DNA from: Clostridioides difficile
Lineage (GTDB): Bacteria; Bacillota; Clostridia; Peptostreptococcales; Peptostreptococcaceae
Assembly (NCBI RefSeq): GCF_001299635.1
Contig: NZ_JRHN01000039.1
Coordinates: 62,001 to 126,000, forward strand
Length of the DNA stretch: 64,000 nt
Reading direction: 5' to 3'
Position numbers and translations under genes: made by a program. The notes under the pieces were generated by a model that searched no databases, was not told the DNA's origin, and saw only the letters and a list, made by a program, of their open reading frames with translations. The first letter of the stretch is position 1. Each line of letters opens with the position of its first letter. This document shows, piece by piece, positions 25,419 to 34,322 of the stretch.

Positions 25419-26627
25419 ATGAGTCTAAATTCTACTCCACAATCAATAAGAGTACATATAGGTCTCTTTGGTAAAAGAAATGCAGGTAAATCTAGCATAA
25501 TAAATGCTATAACGAATCAAAGTGCTGCGATAGTATCAGATATTGCTGGAACTACTACAGACCCAGTATTTAGACCAATGGAAATCCTTCCTATAGGACC
25601 TTGTGTTCTTATAGATACTGCCGGTCTTGATGATGTTGGTGAACTTGGTGAACTTAGAATAAGTAAATCATTAGATGTTTTGGAAAAAACAGATATAGCT
25701 TTACTAGTAGTTGATTGCCAAATTGGTATATCAAAAGAAGATTTAACGCTAATTGAAAAGTTTAATGATAAGAATATACCTCATATTTTAGTTCTTAACA
25801 AGATTGATACAATTAAGAATCACTCTGAAATTTTAGACTTAACTAAAAATAAAGTTAAATGTCCAGTTGTTTCTGTCTCATCAACAGATAAAATTGGAAT
25901 TGAAGATTTAAAGAATGAAATAATAAGAGTCTTACCTAAAGACAGCACTGAATTTAAATTGGTATCAGATTTAATTGAACCAAGTGATTTAGTTGTTTTG
26001 GTAGTTCCAATAGATAAAGCCGCCCCAAAGGGAAGACTTATACTTCCTCAACAGCAAGTTATAAGGGATATTTTAGATACTGGAGCAATTTCTATAGTTA
26101 CAAAGGAAGATAGTTTAAAAGAAACTCTATCTAGTCTAGGTAAAAAACCAAAACTTGTTATTACTGACTCTCAAGTATTTCCACAAGTAGATAAAGATAC
26201 TCCAAAAGATATTCCTCTTACATCTTTTTCTATATTATTTGCTAGACAAAAGGGAGACCTTAAAGAATTAATTAATGGCGCTTATGCTTTAGAAAATTTA
26301 AAAGATGGTGATAAAGTCTTGATGGCTGAGGGATGTACTCATCACAGACAGACTGATGATATTGGAACAGTAAAGATTCCTAACATGATTAGAAAGAAAA
26401 CTGGCAAAAATATTACTTTTGAATTTAGTTCTGGAGTATCCTTCACTGAAGATATAAATAAATATGCACTTGTAGTTCATTGTGGAGCTTGTATGATGAA
26501 TAGAGCTGGAATGTTATCTAGAATAGAAAAGGCAAAATCTTTCAATGTACCTATAGTAAACTATGGTATTTTAATAGCATATGTAAAAGGTATTTTAGAA
26601 AGATCACTTGAACTTTTCAATTATTAA
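25419..26627 (+). CDS. hydF: [FeFe]-hydrogenase maturation GTPase HydF
   Basis: Scaffold that receives the di-iron precursor made by HydE and HydG and delivers it to apo-hydrogenase. The 402-aa protein has an N-terminal Era-type GTPase domain: GKRNAGKSSIINA (P-loop, about 14-26), DIAGTTTDP (G2), DTAGLDD (G3) and NKID (G4). The middle is a dimerisation domain. The C-terminal cluster domain carries the 4Fe-4S ligands as GCTHH and VHCGACMMNR, matching CxH...HCxxC. Length is normal. It lies between the TM1266-like gene and hydE. Confidence 0.96.
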   Translation: MSLNSTPQSIRVHIGLFGKRNAGKSSIINAITNQSAAIVSDIAGTTTDPVFRPMEILPIGPCVLIDTAGLDDVGELGELRISKSLDVLEKTDIALLVVDCQIGISKEDLTLIEKFNDKNIPHILVLNKIDTIKNHSEILDLTKNKVKCPVVSVSSTDKIGIEDLKNEIIRVLPKDSTEFKLVSDLIEPSDLVVLVVPIDKAAPKGRLILPQQQVIRDILDTGAISIVTKEDSLKETLSSLGKKPKLVITDSQVFPQVDKDTPKDIPLTSFSILFARQKGDLKELINGAYALENLKDGDKVLMAEGCTHHRQTDDIGTVKIPNMIRKKTGKNITFEFSSGVSFTEDINKYALVVHCGACMMNRAGMLSRIEKAKSFNVPIVNYGILIAYVKGILERSLELFNY

Positions 26628-26662
26628 AAATTTAACCATATTTAATAATTACATATTTAGAT

Positions 26663-27748
26663 ATGACTAAAAATAAGATTAAATACTTTATAGATAAACT
26701 TTACAGCATAAATTCATTAAGCTTTGATGAACTACTATATTTAATAGAAAATATTGACAATGAAGAATATAACTTTGAACAAAATTTAAGAAACTATCTT
26801 TATAAGCAAGCTAGCGACATGAGAAATAAGCATTATGGAAACAGAATCTATTTGAGAGGACTTATAGAACTTACAAACTATTGTAAAAATAATTGCTACT
26901 ACTGTGGAATACAATCTTCTAATAAAAATATCATAAGATACAGACTTTCACTTGATGAAATACTTGAATGTTGTGATATAGGATATAAAATAGGATACAG
27001 GACTTTTGTTTTGCAGGGTGGTGAAGATACATATTTTAATGATGATAAAATATGTGAAATTGTTTCAACTATAAAAAATAAATATGAGGATTGTGCCATA
27101 ACACTATCACTGGGAGAAAAGAGTTATGACTCATATAAAAAATACTTTTTAAGTGGTGCAGACAGGTATCTTTTAAGACATGAAACTGCTACAGACAGTC
27201 ATTATAAAAAATTACATCCACCAAACATTGAACTTAAAACTAGAAAGGAATGCCTAAAAAACCTTAAAGAAATTGGTTATCAAGTAGGTGCTGGATTTAT
27301 GGTTGAGTCACCATTTCAAACCAATGAGGACCTTGTTCGTGATTTATTGTATCTAAAAGAATTAAATCCTCATATGGTTGGAATAGGACCTTTTATTCCA
27401 CATCATGATACAATATTTAAAGATTATAAACATGGAGATTTAGAAAAGACACTACTTATGCTTTCAATTACAAGACTTCTACTTCCAAAAGTTTTATTAC
27501 CTGCTACAACGGCCCTTGCATCTATAAACCCTAGTGGAAGAAATGCAGGTCTTTTAGCTGGCTGTAATGTAATTATGCCAAACCTTTCTCCTCAAGAATT
27601 TAGAAAACAATATTCTCTTTACGATAACAAAGCCTTTACTGGTCAAGAAGCTTGTGAGTATCACCAAAGTTTAGAAGAAAACATCAAGTCATTAGGACTT
27701 AAAGTCGACTATTCTCGTGGTGATAATATTGAATGGAGGCGTTTGTAA
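26663..27748 (+). CDS. hydE: [FeFe]-hydrogenase maturation radical SAM enzyme HydE
   Basis: Radical-SAM enzyme acting on the HydG-made iron-cyanide-carbonyl synthon during H-cluster assembly. The 361-aa protein has the cluster motif CKNNCYYC (about 72-79, CX3CX2C), an early GNRIYLRGLIELTNYC segment, the GGE-type glycine motif LQGGEDTYF, and the barrel end PNLSPQEFRKQYSLYDNK. No clear ribosome site is visible before ATG 26663, unusual for this operon; translation may depend on coupling with hydF 35 bases upstream. hydG begins on the next base after its stop. Confidence 0.95.
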   Translation: MTKNKIKYFIDKLYSINSLSFDELLYLIENIDNEEYNFEQNLRNYLYKQASDMRNKHYGNRIYLRGLIELTNYCKNNCYYCGIQSSNKNIIRYRLSLDEILECCDIGYKIGYRTFVLQGGEDTYFNDDKICEIVSTIKNKYEDCAITLSLGEKSYDSYKKYFLSGADRYLLRHETATDSHYKKLHPPNIELKTRKECLKNLKEIGYQVGAGFMVESPFQTNEDLVRDLLYLKELNPHMVGIGPFIPHHDTIFKDYKHGDLEKTLLMLSITRLLLPKVLLPATTALASINPSGRNAGLLAGCNVIMPNLSPQEFRKQYSLYDNKAFTGQEACEYHQSLEENIKSLGLKVDYSRGDNIEWRRL

Positions 27749-29125
27749 ATGTTCATAAAACATGAACTAATTAATTCTTTATTAGAGGATGCAAAAAATT
27801 CAACTTATGATGATATTGAAAAGGTACTTGATAAGGCTGATAGAAGGGAAAAACTTACTTATAAAGATATAGCTACTCTTCTTGAAGTGGAAGATAAAAA
27901 ACAACTAGATAGATTATTTAGTATAGCTGGGCAAATAAAAAACGAAATATATGGTAATAGAGTGGTTTTATTTGCCCCTCTCTATGTATCAAACTACTGT
28001 GTAAATGAATGTGTTTACTGTGGTTTCAGTACATGCAACAAATTTAAAAGAAAAAAACTTACTATGGATGAAGTAAAAGAAGAGGTTAAAATACTAGAAA
28101 AAATGGGTCATAAAAGACTTGCTCTAGAAGCTGGTGAAGACCCTAAAAACTGTGATATAAATTATATTTTAGATTGCTTAGATGCAATTTACTCAACATA
28201 TAACGAAAATGGAAATATAAGAAGGGTAAACGTTAACATAGCTGCTACAAGTGTAGATGAATACAAGTTACTAAAGGAAAAAGGAATAGGAACTTATATA
28301 TTATTCCAAGAAACTTATCATAAACCAACATTTATAAAGATGCATGGTCAATCTATAAAAAATGACTACTATTACCATTTAACAGCTTTTGATAGAGCTA
28401 TGGAAGCTGGTGTTGATGATGTTGGTGCTGGAGTCTTATTTGGCTTATCTGACCCAAAATTTGAAGTTCTAGGACTTATGATGCATAATGAACACTTAGA
28501 GGAAAATTTCGGAGTAGGATTCCACACTATATCTTTCCCTAGATTAAAAAAAGCTGAAGGAATGAGTTTAGAAGATTTTCCTCACTTAGTTTCTGATGAT
28601 ATGTTCAAAAAAATAGTAGCTATAACTAGATTAGCCGTTCCTTTTACTGGAATTATAATGTCCACTAGAGAAACTGCTGATATGAGAAATGAATTGCTAA
28701 AGTATGGTGTATCACAAGTCAGTGCAGGTTCTCTGACAGGTGTTGGAGGATATAAAGCATATGAAGATGGTGACAATACAGAACAATTTGAAGTTGGAGA
28801 CCATAGAAGCCCTGTAGAGGTGCTTAAAGAACTAATAACTGATGGATATATCCCTAGTTATTGTACAGCTTGTTATCGCAAAGGTAGAACTGGAGATAGA
28901 TTTATGAGTTTAGCTAAAAGTCGCCAAATCCACAATGTCTGTACACCAAATGCTCTTACTACATTAAATGAATTTCTAATTGATTATGGTGATGAGGAAC
29001 TTAAAGCTATGGGCAAAAAACTTATCACAGAAGAAATAGCTAAGATAGAAAGAGAAGATATAAGAAACATAGTATCTAATAATATGACTGCCTTAGAACG
29101 TGGAGAAAGAGACTTATACTTATAA
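27749..29125 (+). CDS. hydG: [FeFe]-hydrogenase maturation radical SAM tyrosine lyase HydG
   Basis: Cleaves tyrosine to supply the CO and CN ligands of the H-cluster. The 458-aa protein has the N-terminal radical-SAM motif CVNECVYC (about 90-97), LEAGEDPKNCDI, and the C-terminal auxiliary cluster motif CTACYRKGRTGDRFM with a further cysteine in IHNVCTPNAL, which separates HydG from ThiH. Its ATG directly follows the hydE stop, and a GGAGG within the end of hydE (GAATGGAGGCG) lies about nine bases upstream. The hydrogenase structural gene is not in this window. Confidence 0.96.
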   Translation: MFIKHELINSLLEDAKNSTYDDIEKVLDKADRREKLTYKDIATLLEVEDKKQLDRLFSIAGQIKNEIYGNRVVLFAPLYVSNYCVNECVYCGFSTCNKFKRKKLTMDEVKEEVKILEKMGHKRLALEAGEDPKNCDINYILDCLDAIYSTYNENGNIRRVNVNIAATSVDEYKLLKEKGIGTYILFQETYHKPTFIKMHGQSIKNDYYYHLTAFDRAMEAGVDDVGAGVLFGLSDPKFEVLGLMMHNEHLEENFGVGFHTISFPRLKKAEGMSLEDFPHLVSDDMFKKIVAITRLAVPFTGIIMSTRETADMRNELLKYGVSQVSAGSLTGVGGYKAYEDGDNTEQFEVGDHRSPVEVLKELITDGYIPSYCTACYRKGRTGDRFMSLAKSRQIHNVCTPNALTTLNEFLIDYGDEELKAMGKKLITEEIAKIEREDIRNIVSNNMTALERGERDLYL

Positions 29126-29150
29126 AATTTTATTACTTATATATTATTTA

Positions 29151-29179
29151 TTGTATATTCTATGGGTTAGTAGTAATAT
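29151..29179 (+). promoter_or_regulatory. Candidate promoter for the 144-aa gene
   Basis: TTGTAT (29151-29156), a 17-base spacer and TAATAT (29174-29179), about 37 bases before the TTG start. No terminator lies between hydG and this point, so read-through from the hyd operon is also possible. Confidence 0.5.
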
Positions 29180-29215
29180 TATCTAAAGGGAAAGTTTAAG
29201 GGAGGGAGATTAACA

Positions 29216-29650
29216 TTGAAAGATAACAACAATACCAACAAAACTATTCAATTTGGAGAAAAAAAAGCTAGCCTAGAAAGCAATATTCAAAAAAATAAAA
29301 ATATCAAACTTGATAATACACACAAAGTCATTCCTTACCCTAAAAATAAAAAAAAGGATGATAAAAAGAAAAATAACAAGAAAAAGAATATAAATACCAA
29401 TAAATCTAAAGTCAATAAAAATAATTATGGTCATTCTTTTTTTAACAACAAATACAAATATAAAAGAAAACCTTATGTTATTGCCCTATACACAGTAATT
29501 TTTATTCTTTTAGCAATATTAATTATAACTAAATTAACAGATAATACAAGTAAAGGTAACTACTCTCATAATACTGTTTCTGATGCTCACAAGAATGACA
29601 TCCAAAACATGACCCTTAATGAATCAACTAATCTTCTTACTTGTGGGTAA
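29216..29650 (+). CDS. Lysine/asparagine-rich single-pass membrane protein, unknown
   Basis: TTG start at 29216, preceded at seven bases by GGGAGGGAG. Of 144 residues the first about 80 are strongly basic and low in complexity (runs of Lys and Asn such as KKKDDKKKNNKKKNINTNK). Then comes one membrane helix (VIALYTVIFILLAILIITKL, about 90-109) and an outer tail of about 35 residues ending in NLLTCG. By the positive-inside rule the basic part is cytoplasmic and could bind nucleic acid or phospholipid. No family recognised. It follows hydG but need not be related in function. Confidence 0.75.
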   Translation: MKDNNNTNKTIQFGEKKASLESNIQKNKNIKLDNTHKVIPYPKNKKKDDKKKNNKKKNINTNKSKVNKNNYGHSFFNNKYKYKRKPYVIALYTVIFILLAILIITKLTDNTSKGNYSHNTVSDAHKNDIQNMTLNESTNLLTCG

Positions 29651-29655
29651 TTTAA

Positions 29656-29704
29656 AAGAGTTATCTCATTTCAGAAATTACTTTCTAAAACTGAGATAAC
29701 TCTT
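29656..29704. terminator. Terminator between the 144-aa gene and the aminotransferase
   Basis: AAGAGTTATCTCA (29656-29668) pairs with 29692-29704, followed by ATTTTTA on the plus strand. It lies between convergent genes and may serve both. Confidence 0.8.
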
Positions 29705-29723
29705 ATTTTTATTTATATGTATT

Positions 29724-31049
29724 TTACCAACCTTGAGTTACTTCATATACTTCATCACCAATTCTACCATTTAAATAATCATCTATTGCAGAATCTATGA
29801 TACTCATTGCTTTATCTACTTGTTCCTTAGTTATTACTAGAGGAGGTTGTACTCTTAAAGTAGATTGACCTAAGAATATCATTATTAAACCAGTTTGTAT
29901 ACATCTATAACATATCTTAGCTGTAGCATCTGGATTTTTTTCATTAGAGCCATTTCCTTTAACTATATCAACTCCTATAGATAATCCTAAAGCTCTTATT
30001 TCTCCAATTATATCGTATTTTTCTCTTAACTTCTCAAATCCTGCTTTAATATAATCTCCCATTTCTATACTCTTTTGAAGTAAGTTTTCTCTTTCAATTA
30101 TTTCTATAGATTTTAAAGCAGCTACACATACTGTTGTATTTCCAGCTAAAGTAAATAGATGTGCTGGAGCATCAAGGCTTTGCATTATCTCAGTTCTTCC
30201 AACAACTGCTCCTAAAGGTAATCCACCTCCAACAGATTTTCCAAGAACTATAAGGTCTGCTTCAACTCCGAAATTTTCTATACCAAACCACTTACCTGTT
30301 CTTCCCATACCTTGTTGTATTTCATCACTTATAAGTAGTATTCCATTTTCTTTACATATTTTACTTAAACCTTGTACCCACTCTACTGGAGGTACTATTA
30401 TTCCTGCATCTCCTGCAATTGGTTCTATAAATATTGCAGCTACTTCTTCTGCTGGTAAATAGTGCGCAAAAGCATATTCTATCTCATCTAAACATTCTTT
30501 AGCTGTTCTATTTTTATCAGGGTAATGGAAGTGATAAACTTCTGGTAACAATGGACCCATTTTTCTTCTCATATTTGTACTTAATGCAGATATAGATATA
30601 GCTCCATAAGTACTTCCATGATAAGATTCATACATAGATATTATTTTTGTTCTTCCAGTATACCCTCTTGCTAGTTTTATAGCAGCATCTATACAAGCAG
30701 AACCTGTTGCACTGTATAATACTTTTTTATCATTATCTCCAGGGGCTATTTCCACAAGCTTCTCAGCTAATTTTACAGGAGGATCACTATGGAAATACGC
30801 AAGTGTATATTGTGTAATATCATCCATTTGTTCTTTAACTGCTTGTGAGATTTCCTTATTTCCATGACCTACATTCGCAGAGCCTGCACTTGCTAAAAAA
30901 TCAACATACTCATTACCTTCATAATCATATAACATTGCACCATCACCTGATTTAAATGCTACTGGATAGTAAGGTATTTTTTGTGTTTTAGCAACATATT
31001 TTTTTTCTTCTGTACTTATCATTTGACTAGTTATCTCGCTCATTGGCAA
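29724..31049 (-). CDS. Class III PLP aminotransferase (4-aminobutyrate-type)
   Basis: Fold-type I enzyme of the omega-amino-acid aminotransferase group; 441 aa, normal length. Motifs: LASAGSANVGHGNKEI near the N-terminus, the phosphate-binding SATGSACIDAAIKLAR, the PLP ring pair in LLISDEIQQGMGRTGKWF, and the Schiff-base lysine in VLGKSVGGGLPLGAVVGR, followed by AHLFTLAGNTTVC. Class III members act on GABA, ornithine, acetylornithine or beta-amino acids, and the sequence alone does not choose between them. From memory such a gene is labelled gabT in C. difficile. The TTG at 31049, five bases from GAGGGG, is taken as start; an ATG two codons later is possible. Confidence 0.9.
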   Translation of the reverse strand: MPMSEITSQMISTEEKKYVAKTQKIPYYPVAFKSGDGAMLYDYEGNEYVDFLASAGSANVGHGNKEISQAVKEQMDDITQYTLAYFHSDPPVKLAEKLVEIAPGDNDKKVLYSATGSACIDAAIKLARGYTGRTKIISMYESYHGSTYGAISISALSTNMRRKMGPLLPEVYHFHYPDKNRTAKECLDEIEYAFAHYLPAEEVAAIFIEPIAGDAGIIVPPVEWVQGLSKICKENGILLISDEIQQGMGRTGKWFGIENFGVEADLIVLGKSVGGGLPLGAVVGRTEIMQSLDAPAHLFTLAGNTTVCVAALKSIEIIERENLLQKSIEMGDYIKAGFEKLREKYDIIGEIRALGLSIGVDIVKGNGSNEKNPDATAKICYRCIQTGLIMIFLGQSTLRVQPPLVITKEQVDKAMSIIDSAIDDYLNGRIGDEVYEVTQGW

Positions 31050-31248
31050 ATCATCCCCTCTTTAAATAGATTTATGTTTTAAAATTATTGCGATTTATAA
31101 AGATATTCCTATATAAAATTCTTTATATACTTAATGTTATTATCTTTGACACAAATTGTCAATATATGTTTTTACAATTTTCAAAATATTTGTTATTCAG
31201 GAACAATATATTTTATTCTTATCAAATAAACATTATTCCACAAAAAAT

Positions 31249-31281
31249 AAAGGACTCTATTCTATTTTTATAGAGTCCTTT
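31249..31281 (-). terminator. Terminator after the CmpB-family gene
   Basis: AAAGGACTCTAT (31249-31260) pairs perfectly with 31270-31281; TTATTTTTTG follows on the minus strand. The remaining AT-rich gap to the aminotransferase holds nothing I recognise. Confidence 0.85.
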
Positions 31282-31335
31282 GAAAATTAACTTATAAATA
31301 CCATTATTCTGTTTATTTTCTATTAAATTATATAA

Positions 31336-32124
31336 TTATTTTTTATTTTCTCTAATAATACCTTTGAAATACTCTAATTGCTCTTGTTGTTTTTTATGTT
31401 TTATATATGGAAAAGCTTTGATAACTCTTTTTTGTAGGATAATATTGGACTCTATACGGTCTAATTTACTGTTTATTTTGTTTATTTTTTCTCTAGTTTC
31501 CAATTCATCTTTATTTACTGTTTTAAATAAAGCTTGTATCTCGCCTCTATCAAATTTATCAAGTTTCACATTTATATCACTAAGGTCTGCAATTATCTCA
31601 TCTAACAAGCTTAACTTTATATCCAATTTTTTGAGTGTTATAATAGTAACAATCAAATCAATTATAGTCCAAAGTGTTGTAATTATAGCAATTGATATTA
31701 ATATTCTATATGGAATTGTTCCTACAAAATACTTTATAAATGGATGTATCAACTTTACTATTATAACAGACATTACACCAAAGTATATTGCATTTTTTAA
31801 ACATACTCTACCCTTTATATTGAATTTTCTGTCAGAATAATCCCACCATTTTGCATGAAATAAGGTCTCTAAAATAAATCCTGTAAAATACTCTAATATT
31901 GTTGTTAAAATCATGCCTAATAGAAATATTATGACTATATTATCAAACCTTTCCAATAATGATATTATAATCACTGCTCCAAAACCATAAACAGGACATA
32001 TTGGACCATTTAAAAAGCCTCTATTAATTATTCTTTTGCTCGCTATAGAACAACCTATACTTTCTACTGTCCATCCTAAGAAAGAATATATAAAAAAGTA
32101 CAAAACATACCTTATTATTTCCAT
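31336..32124 (-). CDS. Putative ABC-transporter type IV (CmpB/DUF1113) membrane protein
   Basis: A 262-aa protein with about five membrane helices in the first 170 residues and a cytoplasmic coiled-coil-like tail rich in Lys, Glu and Leu. The N-terminus carries the family pattern: FFIYSFLGWTVESI, RGFLNGPICPVYGFGA and the AKWWDYSDRKFNIKGRVCL segment with WWDY. Members of this family are common in Clostridia and labelled putative ABC transporter components, but no ATPase lies nearby and the role is unproven. Confidence 0.85.
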   Translation of the reverse strand: MEIIRYVLYFFIYSFLGWTVESIGCSIASKRIINRGFLNGPICPVYGFGAVIIISLLERFDNIVIIFLLGMILTTILEYFTGFILETLFHAKWWDYSDRKFNIKGRVCLKNAIYFGVMSVIIVKLIHPFIKYFVGTIPYRILISIAIITTLWTIIDLIVTIITLKKLDIKLSLLDEIIADLSDINVKLDKFDRGEIQALFKTVNKDELETREKINKINSKLDRIESNIILQKRVIKAFPYIKHKKQQEQLEYFKGIIRENKK

Positions 32125-32239
32125 AATTTATCTCTACTCCTTCACTAAGTTGTCTTATTTTATGCATAATGTAAAAATAGTTATAGAAATAGTTTTTTCG
32201 TTTTTTATGTTTGTTATTCTTTTATATTAAATTAATGTC

Positions 32240-33199
32240 CTATTCATTTAATCCAATTAACAATTTGCTAGCTACAATCCCATGTTTATCTTTTGATTGG
32301 TTTTCTTTATCAATCCAAACATAAAATGTATCGTATTTCCTTAATAATGGTAAATTTTTAACATCAAATTCTTGATATTTAACTACATCACTTTTTGATT
32401 CTTCAGTAATCACATAAGATACTAATCTTGTATTTTCACTTAAATAAATTCTTATATTTCCATCACTATCAATTATATTTTCTGGTCTCTTTACTTTATT
32501 ATTAGAACCAGCTTTAATGGTTATTGTGCCTTTTTCAAATCTCTCAAATGTACCAATTATGTCTACCTCATCTTTATTTATATCCTTGATTATTTCCTTA
32601 TTTTCATCAATTAATATTTTTGATATTTCTTTATTTGATTTAAATTTAAAGTTTAACAAGTCTTGATAATTTATAGAAATAATTCCTAGCCCTATAACTC
32701 CTAAAACCAAGCTAGTTCCTATTATAGCCTTGAACTTTATTATATTATTAGGAAATAATTTAGTCATATTTATGTAAATAGCAATACCAATTATACCACC
32801 CAATGAATTTAAAATAATATCATCTATATCACTACTTCCAAGAGCAAGAATATATTGTATTGTTTCAAATCCTAAACTAATAAATATAATTGCTGTAATC
32901 ATAGTTTTTTTATTTAATTCTTTAAATACTATAGGAAAGAAAATCCCCATTGGAATAAATATGCCTATATTTCCTATAATATTTACAGTAGCTCTCATAA
33001 AACTAATATTATTATCTATGATAAATTGCCATATTGTATAAAATGGTATTAAATTTACAGACCTGAACATTCCTTTAAAAATAGCATAAATTGGTACATC
33101 TTTAAATAAAATTATTCTTATAGTCAATAAAACATATACAAAAAATATTATGTACACAATTGATAGTAAAAATTTTTCTAATTTTTTATTTTCTTCCAC
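32240..33199 (-). CDS. VanZ-like family membrane protein
   Basis: GTG start at 33199, seven bases from AAGGTG. The 319-aa protein has four to five membrane helices in its first half, including the VanZ core FMRATVNIIGNIGIFIPMGI then FFPIVFKEL, and the pattern FETIQYILALGSSDIDDIIL then NSLGG. The C-terminal about 140 residues form a soluble beta-rich region outside the membrane, which simple VanZ proteins lack. VanZ gives low teicoplanin resistance in enterococci, but most chromosomal VanZ-like proteins have no known resistance role. Confidence 0.87.
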   Translation of the reverse strand: MEENKKLEKFLLSIVYIIFFVYVLLTIRIILFKDVPIYAIFKGMFRSVNLIPFYTIWQFIIDNNISFMRATVNIIGNIGIFIPMGIFFPIVFKELNKKTMITAIIFISLGFETIQYILALGSSDIDDIILNSLGGIIGIAIYINMTKLFPNNIIKFKAIIGTSLVLGVIGLGIISINYQDLLNFKFKSNKEISKILIDENKEIIKDINKDEVDIIGTFERFEKGTITIKAGSNNKVKRPENIIDSDGNIRIYLSENTRLVSYVITEESKSDVVKYQEFDVKNLPLLRKYDTFYVWIDKENQSKDKHGIVASKLLIGLNE

Positions 33200-33307
33200 T
33201 AATAATCACCTTCTCTCTTAATATTTCAATGGTAGCAATAAACATTTAAGACGATTTTAAAATTTTCTTAAAATTTCCTTAAATATTTATTAAAAACAAA
33301 AAAAAGC

Positions 33308-33325
33308 CTACACTAAAAAGTGTAG
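33308..33325 (-). terminator. Terminator after the 105-aa membrane protein
   Basis: CTACACT and its complement around a four-base loop, followed by GGCTTTTTTTTTG on the minus strand. It lies 30 bases past the stop. Confidence 0.85.
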
Positions 33326-33354
33326 ACCTTAACAAATCCTTAAACAAATATATT

Positions 33355-33672
33355 CTAATGAATAACGAACAATATAATTGTTGAAAAAACAATAACTAAT
33401 GTTAAAAGAAGCCTAGCATATAAAAAGTTTTTCTCTTTTAACATAACTCCTACTATTCCAAATATAAAAAATATAGATGCAATAAACTTGCCAAGAATAT
33501 TGCTATTTGGATAATAACTAAAAAGCATAAAACAAAGCACAAATGTAAGTACCCCTATTGCATTAAATACAAATTTATTAGATGCTATTTTTCCTTTGTT
33601 AAAAAAGAAGCAAAATATTGATACTAAATCTAAAAATAAAAATACATAAAACATTCCTTTGAAAACGTCCAT
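33355..33672 (-). CDS. Small four-helix membrane protein, unknown
   Basis: A 105-aa, highly hydrophobic protein with four predicted membrane helices (starting VFLFLDLVSIFCFFF and ending LLLTLVIVFSTIILFVIH) and short basic loops. ATG 33672 follows GGGGGT by seven bases. It is its own unit, with a terminator after the stop. No family recognised. Confidence 0.75.
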   Translation of the reverse strand: MDVFKGMFYVFLFLDLVSIFCFFFNKGKIASNKFVFNAIGVLTFVLCFMLFSYYPNSNILGKFIASIFFIFGIVGVMLKEKNFLYARLLLTLVIVFSTIILFVIH

Positions 33673-33769
33673 TTTTATACCCCCTAAAAATTCTAATTAT
33701 AATATCCAGTTTATTTCACATAGTTATCAATATACTCAATAATCTCTATAATATCATAGGTTTATATTA

Positions 33770-34270
33770 CTAGTGTATTACTTCATATTCATACATATTA
33801 TAATCACACTCATACATATTTAAAGACTCATATGTTGCTTTTGCATTTATGTTTTCTTTTTCTACATATAATCTCATTCCAACAATAGTTTCATCTCTAT
33901 CACACATATTTTTTATATAATTAAATAAATAATTAAAAATACCTTTTCTTCTATATTCTTTCTCTACATATACACTCTGAATCCAAAGAAAGTTCCCATT
34001 TCTCCAATCACTCCACTCATACGTATACATAATCTGTGCAACAACTTTATCAAATACTGTATAGACATGATATTTACCTTTTCTTTCATCCAATAATAAT
34101 GCTTTTACACCTTTAGTCAGAACATCCATATCAAGCTCTTTTCCTTCAGTTTCCTTAGCTAAATTATAATTAAATTTTGCTATTACATCCAAATCATCTA
34201 TACGAGCTTCCCTTATCTCTATTAATTCTTCATTTTCATATAACTCTATATAATCCTTTTGTTGTTCCAT
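33770..34270 (-). CDS. GNAT family N-acetyltransferase
   Basis: A 166-aa protein of the Gcn5-related fold. It shows the acidic N-terminal strand EIREARIDDLDVIAKFNYNL, the central strand with WIQSVYVEKEYR and the acetyl-CoA pyrophosphate loop YRRKGIFNYLFNYI (R-x-x-G-x-F). Then come VGMRLYVEKENINAKATYES and a final LNMYECDYNMYEYE, typical of small-molecule or ribosomal-peptide acetylases. The substrate is unknown. ATG follows GGGGGA by seven bases. Confidence 0.9.
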   Translation of the reverse strand: MEQQKDYIELYENEELIEIREARIDDLDVIAKFNYNLAKETEGKELDMDVLTKGVKALLLDERKGKYHVYTVFDKVVAQIMYTYEWSDWRNGNFLWIQSVYVEKEYRRKGIFNYLFNYIKNMCDRDETIVGMRLYVEKENINAKATYESLNMYECDYNMYEYEVIH

Positions 34271-34322
34271 GTTTATTCCCCCATATCTATTTTATTACAT
34301 TGATGTTTTTGCTTAAATATAT

